Source: CBDHDN01 sp965261585 (GTDB lineage Bacteria; Pseudomonadota; Alphaproteobacteria; UBA6615). From it: DNA of 64,000 bases. Location: the NCBI GenBank assembly GCA_965261585.1, contig CBDHDN010000078.1, positions 1-64,000 on the forward strand, in the 5' to 3' direction. A program made the translations under genes and the position numbers. The notes under the pieces were generated by a model. It was not told the origin of the DNA. It did not search any database and saw only the letters and a program-made list of their open reading frames with translations. This document shows positions 9,893 through 18,078 of the stretch, one piece after another. Numbering within the stretch: position 1 is the first letter of the stretch; the number at the start of each line of letters is the position of its first letter.

Positions 9893-11941
9893 ATGGCGTT
9901 GGGCGAGAATGTGGACGGTGCCGGCGAAGACGGCTCGGATGCCGCGGCAAGCGCCGGTGGGACCGTCGCGTCGGGTCGCGTAATCCTGGGCGATCGCTTC
10001 GAGATCGACCCGAAGCGTCCTATTCCCCAGCTCGACTCTCCCGGTGCGGAGGCCTTCGCGGCGATCGACTTGAACGGCGACAGTCGCCTGTTGTACGCCC
10101 TTCTGCTCGACGGCCGCATCCCCGTGCGCAGCCGGGTGATGACGACACTGCAAGAGGCCTCGCTGGACACGGTCGTGCGGCCAGTCCAATGGGGTAGCGT
10201 CGGCTGGCCCGGTGCCGGCGAGCGCCGGCTTGCGATCCTGTGTACGCACCCCGGCGGCGCGCGGCTTGTCGCCAGCAAAGAGGAAACGTTCGAGCCTGTT
10301 CCGGCGAGCCGTCTCATTGCCAACTATGCAAAGCCCCTGACCGCCAGTCTGAAGGAAATGTCGGATTGTCGGGTGGCCCATCGCGCCGTGCGCCTGACCA
10401 ACCTGTTCCGCCGCAGCGCCGACGGGGTCCTCGTGTTTGGCGAGTGTTTCAGCAGCCCGCCGGGTTGCCATCAGCCCGTCGTCTATGAGCCCATCGAGCG
10501 CGCCCTGGCGCACCCACAGGCCCGCGGCGACGGCTCGGTCATTGACGACCTCTATGCCCTCGGCGTGACGCTTCTAGGGTTGTCTGCCGGGCGGACTCCG
10601 TTGATCGAGTACGGCGATCAACAGATCATCGAGGCCAGGCTGGCCAAGGGGAGTTTTGCCGTCCTGACCAGCGGCATCTGGATGCCGCAGGAGCTGGCCG
10701 AGGCGCTTCGCGGCCTGTTGCGCGATGATCCAGCCGAACGATGGGACTTGGACCAGGTCGAGGCCTGGCTGAGCGGCCGCCGCCGCCACATGGTGGTTCC
10801 CAACAACGAGTTTCGGGCCGAGCTGCCGTTTCGGTTCGGCGGGGTGATGCACTATAACCCGCGCGGGCTGGCGGTGGCGCTGAACGACAATTGGACGACG
10901 GCGGTCGACATCGCCCGGTCCGGCAAGCTGCTGGAGTGGGCCCGACGCAGCCTCAAGGACCAGCAATGCGCGGAAGCCCTGGCTGAGGTCACCCAAAGCA
11001 AGGGCGGGCCGCGGCTCATCAACGACGACCTGCTGGTGGCGCGCACGCTGATCGCGCTCGATCCGGCGGCGCCGATTCGATACGACGGCTTCAGCGTCAT
11101 GCCCGACGGCTTCGGCCCGGCGTTCGCGTTTGCGATCGAGGGCCAGACCGCGGCGCGTGCCCTGATCGGTATCTTCCAGGGCATGCTGCCCGGCTACTGG
11201 ATGCGGCTGCAGGCAAACCGCGACACGGCGATCGCTACCGCCCAAGACTACGCCGCGAATATCGGCCGCTATCTGGGCCAGACCGCGCCGGGGGTTCACC
11301 TGGAGCGCTGTCTGTATGAGCTCAACCCGATCTACCCATGCCGCAGCGGCCTCGTGGCCGACGCGGTCGTCGCCGACCTGTTGAGCCTGCTGGAGGCGCT
11401 CGACGCCGGTGCCGGTGGCAAGTCCGCCCAGGGGGATCGCCATGTGCTGGCCTTCCTGGCCGCTCGCTTACCGGGCGGTGTCGACATGTCGCTTACGAAG
11501 ATGGCCAGCGGCAGTCCTGCCGAACAGATGCTGGGCTTCTTACGGTTGCTCGCCGAAGCGCAGGAGAAGGCGGGCGCGGCGAAGCTGCCGAAACTGTGCA
11601 AGGCCTTCGCGGCAAACCTCAAGCCTGTCGTGCTGTCGTACCGCAATCGCCAGCTCAGGGTGCGCATGCAGCAGGCAATCGAGCGAGCCGCCGGTGACGG
11701 TTCGCTCCGTGGTCTGCTGGCCATCGTCAACAGGACCAGCGAGCGTGAGACCGACGCGGCCGGCTACCGCGCCGCGCGTGTTCGCTACGGTAGACTCCGA
11801 TTCGCGCTCCAGCTGCTGCGGCAAGCGGAGAGCCGGCGCGACGCGGACGCGCTGAAACTCGGACACAAGCTCGCCGCCTATGTGTCGGGCGTCATATGTG
11901 CCGTCGCGACGACGGTCATCATCATGCAGGCACTGGGGTAG
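9893..11941 (+). CDS. Protein-kinase-like (pseudokinase) membrane protein
   Basis: A 682-residue protein between purA and the rpoH region, where related alphaproteobacteria carry a Ser/Thr-kinase-like gene. Residues 20-300 resemble a degenerate kinase fold: the catalytic loop reads VAHRAVRLTNLFRR, with HRA where active kinases have HRD, while the Asn seven positions after the His is kept, and no DFG is visible. The tail of the domain (SVIDDLYALGVTLLGLSAGRTPL, then the RDDPAERWDLDQVEAWL segment) looks kinase-like. The C-terminus has one hydrophobic segment (VSGVICAVATTVIIMQAL), suggesting a tail anchor. Function unknown; probably a scaffold or sensor. The next gene starts 6 bp later. Confidence 0.7.
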   Translation: MALGENVDGAGEDGSDAAASAGGTVASGRVILGDRFEIDPKRPIPQLDSPGAEAFAAIDLNGDSRLLYALLLDGRIPVRSRVMTTLQEASLDTVVRPVQWGSVGWPGAGERRLAILCTHPGGARLVASKEETFEPVPASRLIANYAKPLTASLKEMSDCRVAHRAVRLTNLFRRSADGVLVFGECFSSPPGCHQPVVYEPIERALAHPQARGDGSVIDDLYALGVTLLGLSAGRTPLIEYGDQQIIEARLAKGSFAVLTSGIWMPQELAEALRGLLRDDPAERWDLDQVEAWLSGRRRHMVVPNNEFRAELPFRFGGVMHYNPRGLAVALNDNWTTAVDIARSGKLLEWARRSLKDQQCAEALAEVTQSKGGPRLINDDLLVARTLIALDPAAPIRYDGFSVMPDGFGPAFAFAIEGQTAARALIGIFQGMLPGYWMRLQANRDTAIATAQDYAANIGRYLGQTAPGVHLERCLYELNPIYPCRSGLVADAVVADLLSLLEALDAGAGGKSAQGDRHVLAFLAARLPGGVDMSLTKMASGSPAEQMLGFLRLLAEAQEKAGAAKLPKLCKAFAANLKPVVLSYRNRQLRVRMQQAIERAAGDGSLRGLLAIVNRTSERETDAAGYRAARVRYGRLRFALQLLRQAESRRDADALKLGHKLAAYVSGVICAVATTVIIMQALG

Positions 11942-12073
11942 GGCGCCGTGGCGCGGGCGCAGACCAAGGCCAAGCGGGCCCGCGCGCCCGCACGCGACGC
12001 CGCGACGCGCCTAGTCATCGTGCTGAGCGTTGCCGTGGTGCTGGCGATTGCAACGCCGGCGTCGGTCATCCTA

Positions 12074-13221
12074 GTGCACTGACTCAGACAGAAGGTACAG
12101 GCAGGCGGTGAAGTTTGGCGAGGATGGTGTCTGCGGATTTGGTCCAGACGAAGGGCTTGGGATCATTGTTGTGCTCGTCAATGTAACGGTTGATGGCGGC
12201 CTGGAGGTCGACTATCGAGTGGAAGGTGCCGCGCTTGAGCCGCCGGCGCGTGAGGACAGAGAAGAAGCCCTCGACGGCGTTGAGCCAGGAGGCGGAGGTT
12301 GGGGTGAAGTGGAACACCCATCGGGGATGACGCGCCAGCCAGGCGCGGACCTTGGGATGCTTGTGGGCGGCGTAGTTGTCGAGGATGACGTGGATGACCT
12401 TGCCGGCCGGCACTTGGCGCTCGATCGCGCCGAGGAAGCGGATGAACTCCTGATGGCGATGTCGCTGCATGTTGCGGCCGATGACGGCGCCGTCGAGGAC
12501 GCTGAGCGCGGCGAACAAGGTGGTCGTGCCGTTTCGCTTGTAGTCGTGGGTCATGGTGCCGCACTTGCCGGGTTTCATCGGCAGCCCTGGCTGGGTCCGG
12601 TCGAGGGCCTGGATCTGGCTTTTCTCATCGATCGACAGCACCACGGCATGGCTGGGCGGATCCATGTAGCGGCCGACGATGTCCTCGACCTTCTCGGCGA
12701 AGGCGGGGTCGTTGGAGCGCTTGAAGGTGCGGATGCGGTGCGGCTGCAAACGGTGGCCTTGCCAGATGCGCTGAACCGAGCGCAGGGAGATGCCGACGAC
12801 CTCGGCCACCGCGCGGCCGGTCCAGTGGGTCGTCTCGCCCGGCGGCTCGGAGCAAGCCAGCGCCAACACTTGGGCCACGGTTGCCGTCGGCAGCGGCGGC
12901 GTGCCCGGCGGCCGGGTCTTGTCGCGCAACAGACCCTCGATGCCTTCCTCGGCGTAGCGCCGCTGCCAGCGCCAGACCGCCGGGCGGCTGACGCCGACGC
13001 GGCGCGCCACATCGAGAACCGGAAGTCGCTCCGCCGAATGCAACACGACCCGGGCCCGCTGAACGTGCTTCAACGGCCGGCTACGATCACCGACGACGGC
13101 GGTCAGTCGCACGCGGTCGCACGCGGTCATCGGCTCCTACAATCACACAGACTTCCTGAGCCATGATCGCAGAATCGCACGATCACATGCCTTTGTGAAT
13201 CATATGTCTGCGTCAGTCCAC
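12074..13221 (-). mobile_element. IS630-family element, copy 1 (IS630c)
   Basis: Terminal repeats GTGCACTGACTCAGACA (left) and GTGGACTGACGCAGACA (right, reversed) with TA at 12072-12073 and 13222-13223. Length is 1148 bp against 1138 bp for the second copy at 50071; the difference is a 10-bp tandem duplication near the transposase start. It interrupts a membrane protein gene. Confidence 0.93.
12084..13130 (-). CDS. IS630-family transposase, altered N-terminus
   Basis: A 348-residue transposase with helix-turn-helix RRVGVSRPAVWRWQRRY and a DDE domain (LSIDEKSQIQ, VILDNYAAHK, SWLNAVEGFF). The copy at 50081-51151 begins MAQEVCVIVGADD; here a duplicated TCGCACGCGG (13107-13126) puts that start out of frame and leaves ATG 13130 (MTACDRVRL) as the likely start. 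The catalytic part is intact, so activity may persist if the internal start is used. Confidence 0.88.
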   Translation of the reverse strand: MTACDRVRLTAVVGDRSRPLKHVQRARVVLHSAERLPVLDVARRVGVSRPAVWRWQRRYAEEGIEGLLRDKTRPPGTPPLPTATVAQVLALACSEPPGETTHWTGRAVAEVVGISLRSVQRIWQGHRLQPHRIRTFKRSNDPAFAEKVEDIVGRYMDPPSHAVVLSIDEKSQIQALDRTQPGLPMKPGKCGTMTHDYKRNGTTTLFAALSVLDGAVIGRNMQRHRHQEFIRFLGAIERQVPAGKVIHVILDNYAAHKHPKVRAWLARHPRWVFHFTPTSASWLNAVEGFFSVLTRRRLKRGTFHSIVDLQAAINRYIDEHNNDPKPFVWTKSADTILAKLHRLPVPSV

Positions 13222-13665
13222 TAGCGATGGGGCCTCTGCCGACACTCGTTGCCTACCTCACCGACCGCGACCCGGAGGGTTACGCGGCGTTCACGGTCGG
13301 CGGGTTCAGTTTTGCGGCGCTGGTGCCGTTCCTGCTGATCTTCTGGGAGGGGCCGCACACGTTGAACGCGGCGCTGGCGATCACCATCGACGTGACGACG
13401 CTGGTCGTCGTCTATGTCGCCGCCGCGATCGGCTGGGTACTGTATTTCTGGATGCCGGCGGTTGCCGCCGTCTATCTGAAGATGTCCGCCGAATCGCGGA
13501 CACAGAACATGCAGCGCGAGCAGGAGCAGCTGATCAAGGAGTGGGGTCAGGGCCTAAAGGAAGAGGACGCCGAGCCGCAGCCGCCGGGCGCCAAGCCAAA
13601 GGCGCGGCCGGCCGGTCGGACCCCAGCCCGGCAGTCCGCCCGGGCGGTGCGGCAGCGGAGCGCCG

Positions 13666-14559
13666 TCAAGCAGCGCCCAGGCGCTGGTCGATCGCCAGGT
13701 TCTTGATCGCCTTCTGTAACTTTTCGAAGGCGCGGACCTCGATCTGACGCACGCGCTCGCGACTGATGTCGTACTGCTGACTCAGCTCCTCCAACGTTGA
13801 CGGGCTCTCCTTGAGCCGACGCTCGTTGAGGATGTGGCGCTCGCGGTCGTTGAGCGTCCGCATGGCGCGTTGCAGCAGCCGCCGGCGTTTGATCAGCTCG
13901 TCGTGCTCGGCCAGGCGGGTCTCCTGGGACTCGCTCTCATCGACCAGCCAGTCCATCCATTCGCCGTCGCCGTCGATCCGCAGCGGCGCATTCAGCGAGT
14001 GATCCGGTGCCGCCAGCCGGCGGTTCATATCGACCACGTCGCCCTCGGAAACGTTCAGCTCGGTGGCAATCCGCTCCACGTTCTCGGGGCTCATGTCGCC
14101 CTCTTCGATCGCCTGCAACTTGCCCTTGAGGCGGCGCAGGTTGAAGAACAGCTTCTTCTGGGCCGCCGTGGTGCCCATCTTGACGAGGCTCCAGGAGTGC
14201 AGGATGTATTCCTGAATCGCGGCGCGGATCCACCACATGGCATAGGTCGCCAGCCTGAATCCACGGTCCGGGTCGAATTTCTTGACGGCCTGCATCAGCC
14301 CGACGTGGCCTTCCGAGATCAGTTCGGCCAGCGGCAGGCCATAGCCGCGATAGCCCATGGCGATCTTGGCGACCAGACGCAGGTGGCTGGTCACCAGCTT
14401 GTGCGCGGCGTCGACGTCGTCATGCTCGGCCCAGCGCTTGGCGAGCATGAACTCCTCGTTCGGCTCGAGCATCGGGAAGCGGCGAATTTCCTGCAGATAG
14501 CGCGCCAGATTCCCCTCCGGCGTGAGCTGGGGAAGACTCCGTGTCGTCGTAGTCGCCAT
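13666..14559 (-). CDS. rpoH: Heat-shock sigma factor sigma-32
   Basis: A 297-residue sigma-70 family factor. The RpoH-specific segment QKKLFFNLR is present near residue 133, with region 2 (LVAKIAMGYRGYGLPLAELISEG, then RGFRLATYAMWWIRAAIQEYI) and region 4 (LEELSQQYDISRERVRQIEVRAFEKLQ). It directs RNA polymerase to chaperone and protease promoters. The ATG at 14559 is preceded by GGAGAC. The 3' end overlaps the interrupted membrane gene on the other strand. No clear regulatory RNA structure was identified in the leader. Confidence 0.96.
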   Translation of the reverse strand: MATTTTRSLPQLTPEGNLARYLQEIRRFPMLEPNEEFMLAKRWAEHDDVDAAHKLVTSHLRLVAKIAMGYRGYGLPLAELISEGHVGLMQAVKKFDPDRGFRLATYAMWWIRAAIQEYILHSWSLVKMGTTAAQKKLFFNLRRLKGKLQAIEEGDMSPENVERIATELNVSEGDVVDMNRRLAAPDHSLNAPLRIDGDGEWMDWLVDESESQETRLAEHDELIKRRRLLQRAMRTLNDRERHILNERRLKESPSTLEELSQQYDISRERVRQIEVRAFEKLQKAIKNLAIDQRLGAA

Positions 14560-14675
14560 CTGGTTCGTCTCCTTGGACGCGGTTGTCAGCGTAGCATCCG
14601 CCTGGAACACCGGCCAGACACAGCCCAATGATCGGCGCGTGATGTCTGCTGACGCCTCAATATATGGTGCACTGG

Positions 14676-15677
14676 TTAGAATAATTCAAATGTATCGATC
14701 AACTCGCTGATATCCTTGGGTAGCGGGCTTTCGAACGCAAGTCGCCGGCGATCGCGAGGGTGATCGAACGCGAGCCGCCGCGCGTGCAGCGCCTGATGCC
14801 CGAACTCGCTGACCGCGACCTTGGCCGGCGTCTGTGGCCCCGGCAACTGCCGCTTGCCGCCATAAACGCGGTCGCCGATCAGCGGATGGCCTCGTGCCGC
14901 CATATGGACACGGATCTGGTGCGTGCGTCCGGTCGCCAGATGACAGTCGACAATGCTCGCCAGCGGCCCCCGCTGAGCCCGCCCGGACATCTGGGCGGGC
15001 CCCAAGGTGCGTACTACGGTGTAATAGGTTAACGCTTCCTTACCGCCACGGTGGACGATGGCCATGCGCTTGCGGTGATGGGGATCGCGGCCGATATTGC
15101 CGACGATCTCGCCATCCGCGGGCGCCGGTACGCCCCAGACGACCGCACGGTAGGCGCGGCCGACGCTGTGCGCGGCGAACTGTTCGGCCAGCGCGGCATG
15201 GGCCTCGGCGGTCTTCGCGGCGACGAGCAAGCCACTGGTCTCCTTGTCCAGGCGATGAACGATACCCGGCCGGCGGACCCCGCCGATCCCGGTCAGAGCC
15301 GGCCCGCAGTGGGCGATCAGGGCGTTGACCAGGGTCCGGTCCGGATTGCCGGGTGCCGGATGCACCACCAAGCCGGCCGGCTTGTCGATCACGATCACGT
15401 CGTCGTCCTCATGGACGATGGCGAGGTCCATGGCCTGGCCGGCAGGCTCGGCGGGCGCAGGTTGGGGTGTAAAAACGGCGAAAGTTTGGCCGGGTTTGAC
15501 CCGGTATGAGGCCTCCAGTATCGTCCGCCCGGCGAGGCTCACGCGGCCCTCGGCAATCAGCGCCTGCAGCCGGGCACGCGACAGGCCGGTGAGCGCCGTC
15601 GCCAACATCTTGTCGAGGCGCAGGCCGGCGTCGGCCGTGGTGGCGGTGGCGGTGCGGCGACGGTCCGATGGTGCCAT
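14676..15677 (-). CDS. rluD: 23S rRNA pseudouridine synthase, RluD type
   Basis: A 333-residue RluA/RluD-family enzyme: N-terminal S4 RNA-binding domain (LRLDKMLATALTGLSRARLQALI), then the synthase domain with GIVHRLDKETSGLLV containing the catalytic Asp, and the later RTHQIRVHMAARGHPLIGD motif. It probably modifies helix 69 of 23S rRNA. ATG 15677 was chosen because upstream residues in the same frame do not resemble the family and the gene would otherwise overlap the divergent membrane gene. RluD is the best subfamily guess, not certain. Confidence 0.88.
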   Translation of the reverse strand: MAPSDRRRTATATTADAGLRLDKMLATALTGLSRARLQALIAEGRVSLAGRTILEASYRVKPGQTFAVFTPQPAPAEPAGQAMDLAIVHEDDDVIVIDKPAGLVVHPAPGNPDRTLVNALIAHCGPALTGIGGVRRPGIVHRLDKETSGLLVAAKTAEAHAALAEQFAAHSVGRAYRAVVWGVPAPADGEIVGNIGRDPHHRKRMAIVHRGGKEALTYYTVVRTLGPAQMSGRAQRGPLASIVDCHLATGRTHQIRVHMAARGHPLIGDRVYGGKRQLPGPQTPAKVAVSEFGHQALHARRLAFDHPRDRRRLAFESPLPKDISELIDTFELF

Positions 15678-15723
15678 CTGCGGGTCCCCAAGCGACGAAC
15701 GCGAGCAACAGTGAACCCGGACA

Positions 15724-16002
15724 ATGGCGGCACTCAAGGCTCTCGTCATCATCATGGCCGTTCTGATCGGGCTCGGGCTGTTGCTCGTCTTCCTGCGTAT
15801 CGGCGGGGTGATCGGCGGGCCGGGCGACGATGACGCGCTCGGCCAGGTCTCGCTGGGCCTGCCGGCAGGGTGCCGCATCGCCGATATCGCCGTCGCCGAT
15901 GCGCGGCTGATCGTGCGCACGGAAGGGGCGGCGGCGCCGTGCGGCGCGGTGTTCGTCATCGATCTGGCAAGCGGGGCCGTTCTCGGCACGGTTTCGCCGT
16001 GA
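15724..16002 (+). CDS. Small membrane-anchored protein (DUF6476-like)
   Basis: A 92-residue protein with one N-terminal membrane segment (ALVIIMAVLIGLGLLLVFL) and a short C-terminal domain with two Cys (PAGCRIADIAV, APCGAVFVIDL). Genes of this form next to rluA-type genes are annotated DUF6476 in alphaproteobacteria; assignment is from memory of context and layout. It diverges from rluD and its stop overlaps a possible GTG start of the next gene. Confidence 0.65.
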   Translation: MAALKALVIIMAVLIGLGLLLVFLRIGGVIGGPGDDDALGQVSLGLPAGCRIADIAVADARLIVRTEGAAAPCGAVFVIDLASGAVLGTVSP

Positions 16003-16028
16003 GCCGCGCGGCGGCTAAACTGGCCCGC

Positions 16029-17069
16029 GTGAACTTTCTCAGCGACAACGTCACGGGTGCGGCGCCCGAGGTGCTGGCCGCCCTAGTCGCCGCCAACGAC
16101 GGCGCCGCCATGCCCTATGGCGACGACGCGGCGACGGCCCGGGTTGAGCGCGCGCTCGCCGCGTTGTTCGAGACGGAGGTGGCGGCGTTTCCCCTGGCCA
16201 CGGGCACGGCCGCCAACGCATTGGCGCTCAGCGTCATGACGCCGCCCTACGGGTCGGTCTACTGCCATCCCGACAGTCACATCATGGTCGCCGAATGCGG
16301 CGCGCCGGAGTTCTACACCGGCGGTGCCAAGCTGCTCGGCGTTCCCGGCGACGGCGGCAAGTTTGCCGCCGCCGACCTCGAGGCGCGGGTCGTGGCGCCG
16401 AAGCGCGAGGGCGTCCACCACACCCGGGCCGCCGCCGTCAGCATCACCCAAGCGAGCGAGGCGGGCACGCTCTATACGCTCGATGAGATCGCGGCGATCG
16501 CCGAGGTCGCCCATGCCCACGGCCTGACCCTACACATGGACGGTGCGCGGTTCGCCAACGCCGTCGTCGCGCTCGGCTGCAGCCCCGCCGACATGACGTG
16601 GCGGGCCGGCGTCGATGCGCTCAGCTTCGGGGCCACGAAGAACGGCGCGCTGGCGGCCGAGGCCGCCGTGTTCTTCAAGCCGGCGCTCGCCCAGACGTTC
16701 ACGTACCGGCGCAAGCGCGGCGGCCATCTGCTGTCGAAGCTGCGGTTCGTGTCGGCCCAGCTGGAGGGCTATCTGGCCGACGGCGTGTGGCGGCGCAACG
16801 CCGCGCACGCCAACGCCATGGCGGCGCGCCTGGCCGCCGGCCTCGGGGCGTTGCCGGCGGTGAGGGTTGTCCATCCGGTTGAGGCCAATATGCTGTTCGT
16901 CGCCTTGCCGGAGGCGATGATCCAGGCCCTGCTGGCCGACGGCTTCGATTTCCTGTGCACCGGCGACACGACGATCCGCCTGGTCACCGCCTTCAACACG
17001 CGGGCCGAGGATGTCGATGCCTTGATCGCCGCCGTGGCACGGCACACAGGTGCCCGCGCGGCCGAGTAG
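16029..17069 (+). CDS. ltaE: Low-specificity L-threonine aldolase
   Basis: A 346-residue PLP enzyme that splits threonine or allo-threonine to glycine and acetaldehyde. The fold-type I signature is present: N-terminal SDNVTGAAPEVL, MDGARFANAVV and the PLP-lysine region SFGATKNGALAAEA. The start is GTG 16029 (MNFLSDN matches the family); an alternative GTG at 15999 would overlap the previous stop and add ten residues. Confidence 0.88.
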   Translation: MNFLSDNVTGAAPEVLAALVAANDGAAMPYGDDAATARVERALAALFETEVAAFPLATGTAANALALSVMTPPYGSVYCHPDSHIMVAECGAPEFYTGGAKLLGVPGDGGKFAAADLEARVVAPKREGVHHTRAAAVSITQASEAGTLYTLDEIAAIAEVAHAHGLTLHMDGARFANAVVALGCSPADMTWRAGVDALSFGATKNGALAAEAAVFFKPALAQTFTYRRKRGGHLLSKLRFVSAQLEGYLADGVWRRNAAHANAMAARLAAGLGALPAVRVVHPVEANMLFVALPEAMIQALLADGFDFLCTGDTTIRLVTAFNTRAEDVDALIAAVARHTGARAAE

Positions 17070-17105
17070 CGGGATGGCGCCGATTCCATGCAAGTGCGAA
17101 ACGCT

Positions 17106-17312
17106 CTAGCAGCACGGCGCATCCTGCTGCTTTGGCGGACAGGGCACCGTGCCGTAGGAGCAGTAAACGCAGCAGTCGCCAGGCAGCGGCCGCAGCACGA
17201 CGGCGCAACCGGCGCAGTCGTAGAAATACTGGCAGGCGTCCGTTGGCATCCGCTCGCTCTGGCGATGGCCGCACTGCGGACAGGTAATCGTGCTCTCGGA
17301 CTGGATCGCCAT
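17106..17312 (-). CDS. GDCCVxC-domain small Cys-rich protein
   Basis: A 68-residue protein with a CPQCGH zinc-ribbon-like pair, CQYFYDCAGC and the hallmark GDCCVYCSYG near the C-terminus. Proteins with this GDCCVxC motif are thought to handle metals, possibly mercury, but the role is not settled. ATG 17312 (MAIQSEST) is preferred to ATG 17324. Confidence 0.8.
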   Translation of the reverse strand: MAIQSESTITCPQCGHRQSERMPTDACQYFYDCAGCAVVLRPLPGDCCVYCSYGTVPCPPKQQDAPCC

Positions 17313-17383
17313 TGGTCCTCCCAACCGCCGGGCCGGCGGTCTTGATCTCGCGGCAGACTTCCGATAGGGACTCTACCCGCGGC

Positions 17384-17459
17384 GTCCCCTTCGTCTAGTG
17401 GCCTAGGACATCGGCCTCTCACGCCGGGAACAGGGGTTCGACTCCCCTAGGGGACGCCA
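17384..17459 (+). tRNA. tRNA-Glu (CTC anticodon)
   Basis: 76 bases that fold as tRNA-Glu: acceptor GTCCCCT/AGGGGAC, D-arm TCTAGTGGCCTAGGA, anticodon loop with CTC between GGC and GCC stems, T-arm with GGTTCGACTCC, and an encoded CCA end. The island with prophage genes starts immediately after it, as expected for a tRNA integration site. No second copy of the tRNA 3' end was noticed further on. Confidence 0.95.
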
Positions 17460-17589
17460 GTGCTCCTTCCTAGGTGATTGATTTTACTTAATTATTTGGA
17501 CAGCCTTCGGGACTGTTATCACTTGGGTTATTACATCGTGCCAGGGCAGAGTGCCCCATATCGTCAATTGCGGCCCCTCGCGGGGAACC
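17460..17589. other. AT-richer junction after tRNA-Glu
   Basis: About 130 bp with a clearly A/T-rich stretch just after the tRNA (17470-17500). It is the left edge of the island. No gene is seen; it could hold an attachment site or a terminator. Confidence 0.4.
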
Positions 17590-18078
17590 TTATTCCGTCG
17601 TCCCGGCGAGGCGGTCCGCCCGACGCAAGTCGCACGCCCGCGTCCGCACGGCTCCGAGCGTTCGGCCCAGGTGCAGCGCGACCGCTGGCCAGGTGCCCAG
17701 AGGCACGCGCTCGCCTGGCGCAGCCATGTGGTCTCGAATCACGTGGTCCTCGGCCTCGGTCCATAACCCTATTTGAGTCCACAGTCCCTCGATCCCCTGC
17801 CGCTGCCGCAGGTGATGATAGCGATCGACGGCCGCCCTGTAGCTTTTGCCGAACCTCTTTGCGACGTCGGCGAGACCGCCCGGCGCTTTTCCGTAAACCC
17901 GTTGGTCGTGGCGAGTGATTGGACAGTTCAAAAGCGCAACATCCATTTCCGCGGTCCAGCGCGAAAAGGCGGCATGGAGCGGGTCACCATGCCGGTGCGC
18001 CCGCATCCCGTGCATGCCGCACCAGACGCGGTTTGTCGCCCGCCGCTTGCACCACTTGACTGCGCAGACTTTAGCCAC
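17590..18078 (-). CDS. Phage-type protein of unknown function
   Basis: A 162-residue protein overlapping the end of the portal gene by 8 bp. The N-terminus has a Cys/His pattern (CAVKWCKRRATNRVWCGMHGMRAH) like a small zinc knuckle of the kind seen in phage HNH-type proteins, but the HNH core is absent. The rest contains two SANT/Myb-like helical units (LADVAKRFGKSYRAAVDRYHHL and LWTEAEDHVIRDH). Probably DNA-binding; a small-terminase-like role is only a guess. Confidence 0.5.
   Translation of the reverse strand: MAKVCAVKWCKRRATNRVWCGMHGMRAHRHGDPLHAAFSRWTAEMDVALLNCPITRHDQRVYGKAPGGLADVAKRFGKSYRAAVDRYHHLRQRQGIEGLWTQIGLWTEAEDHVIRDHMAAPGERVPLGTWPAVALHLGRTLGAVRTRACDLRRADRLAGTTE

Larger units (their letters stand above)
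11948..13706 (+). pseudogene. Small membrane protein gene split by an IS630
   Basis: Starts at GTG 11948 (6 bp after the kinase-like gene) and reads 42 codons to CTA at 12071-12073; after removal of the IS it resumes in frame at GCG 13224 and ends at 13706, giving about 202 residues. The N-terminal part has one hydrophobic segment (LVIVLSVAVVLAIATP) and the distal part two more (FSFAALVPFLLIFW, LVVVYVAAAIGWVLYF), followed by a charged, Pro/Ala/Arg-rich tail. No known family recognised. Its 3' end overlaps the convergent rpoH by 41 bp. The distal part has its own ATG (13227), so a shortened product is possible. Confidence 0.75.

Noticed and set aside
12108..13166. Long plus-strand open frame of 352 codons opposite the IS630c transposase
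   Set aside because: It is the antisense of a high-G+C gene with clear DDE motifs; its translation has no family-like pattern and the same shadow recurs at 50105-51211 with the second copy.
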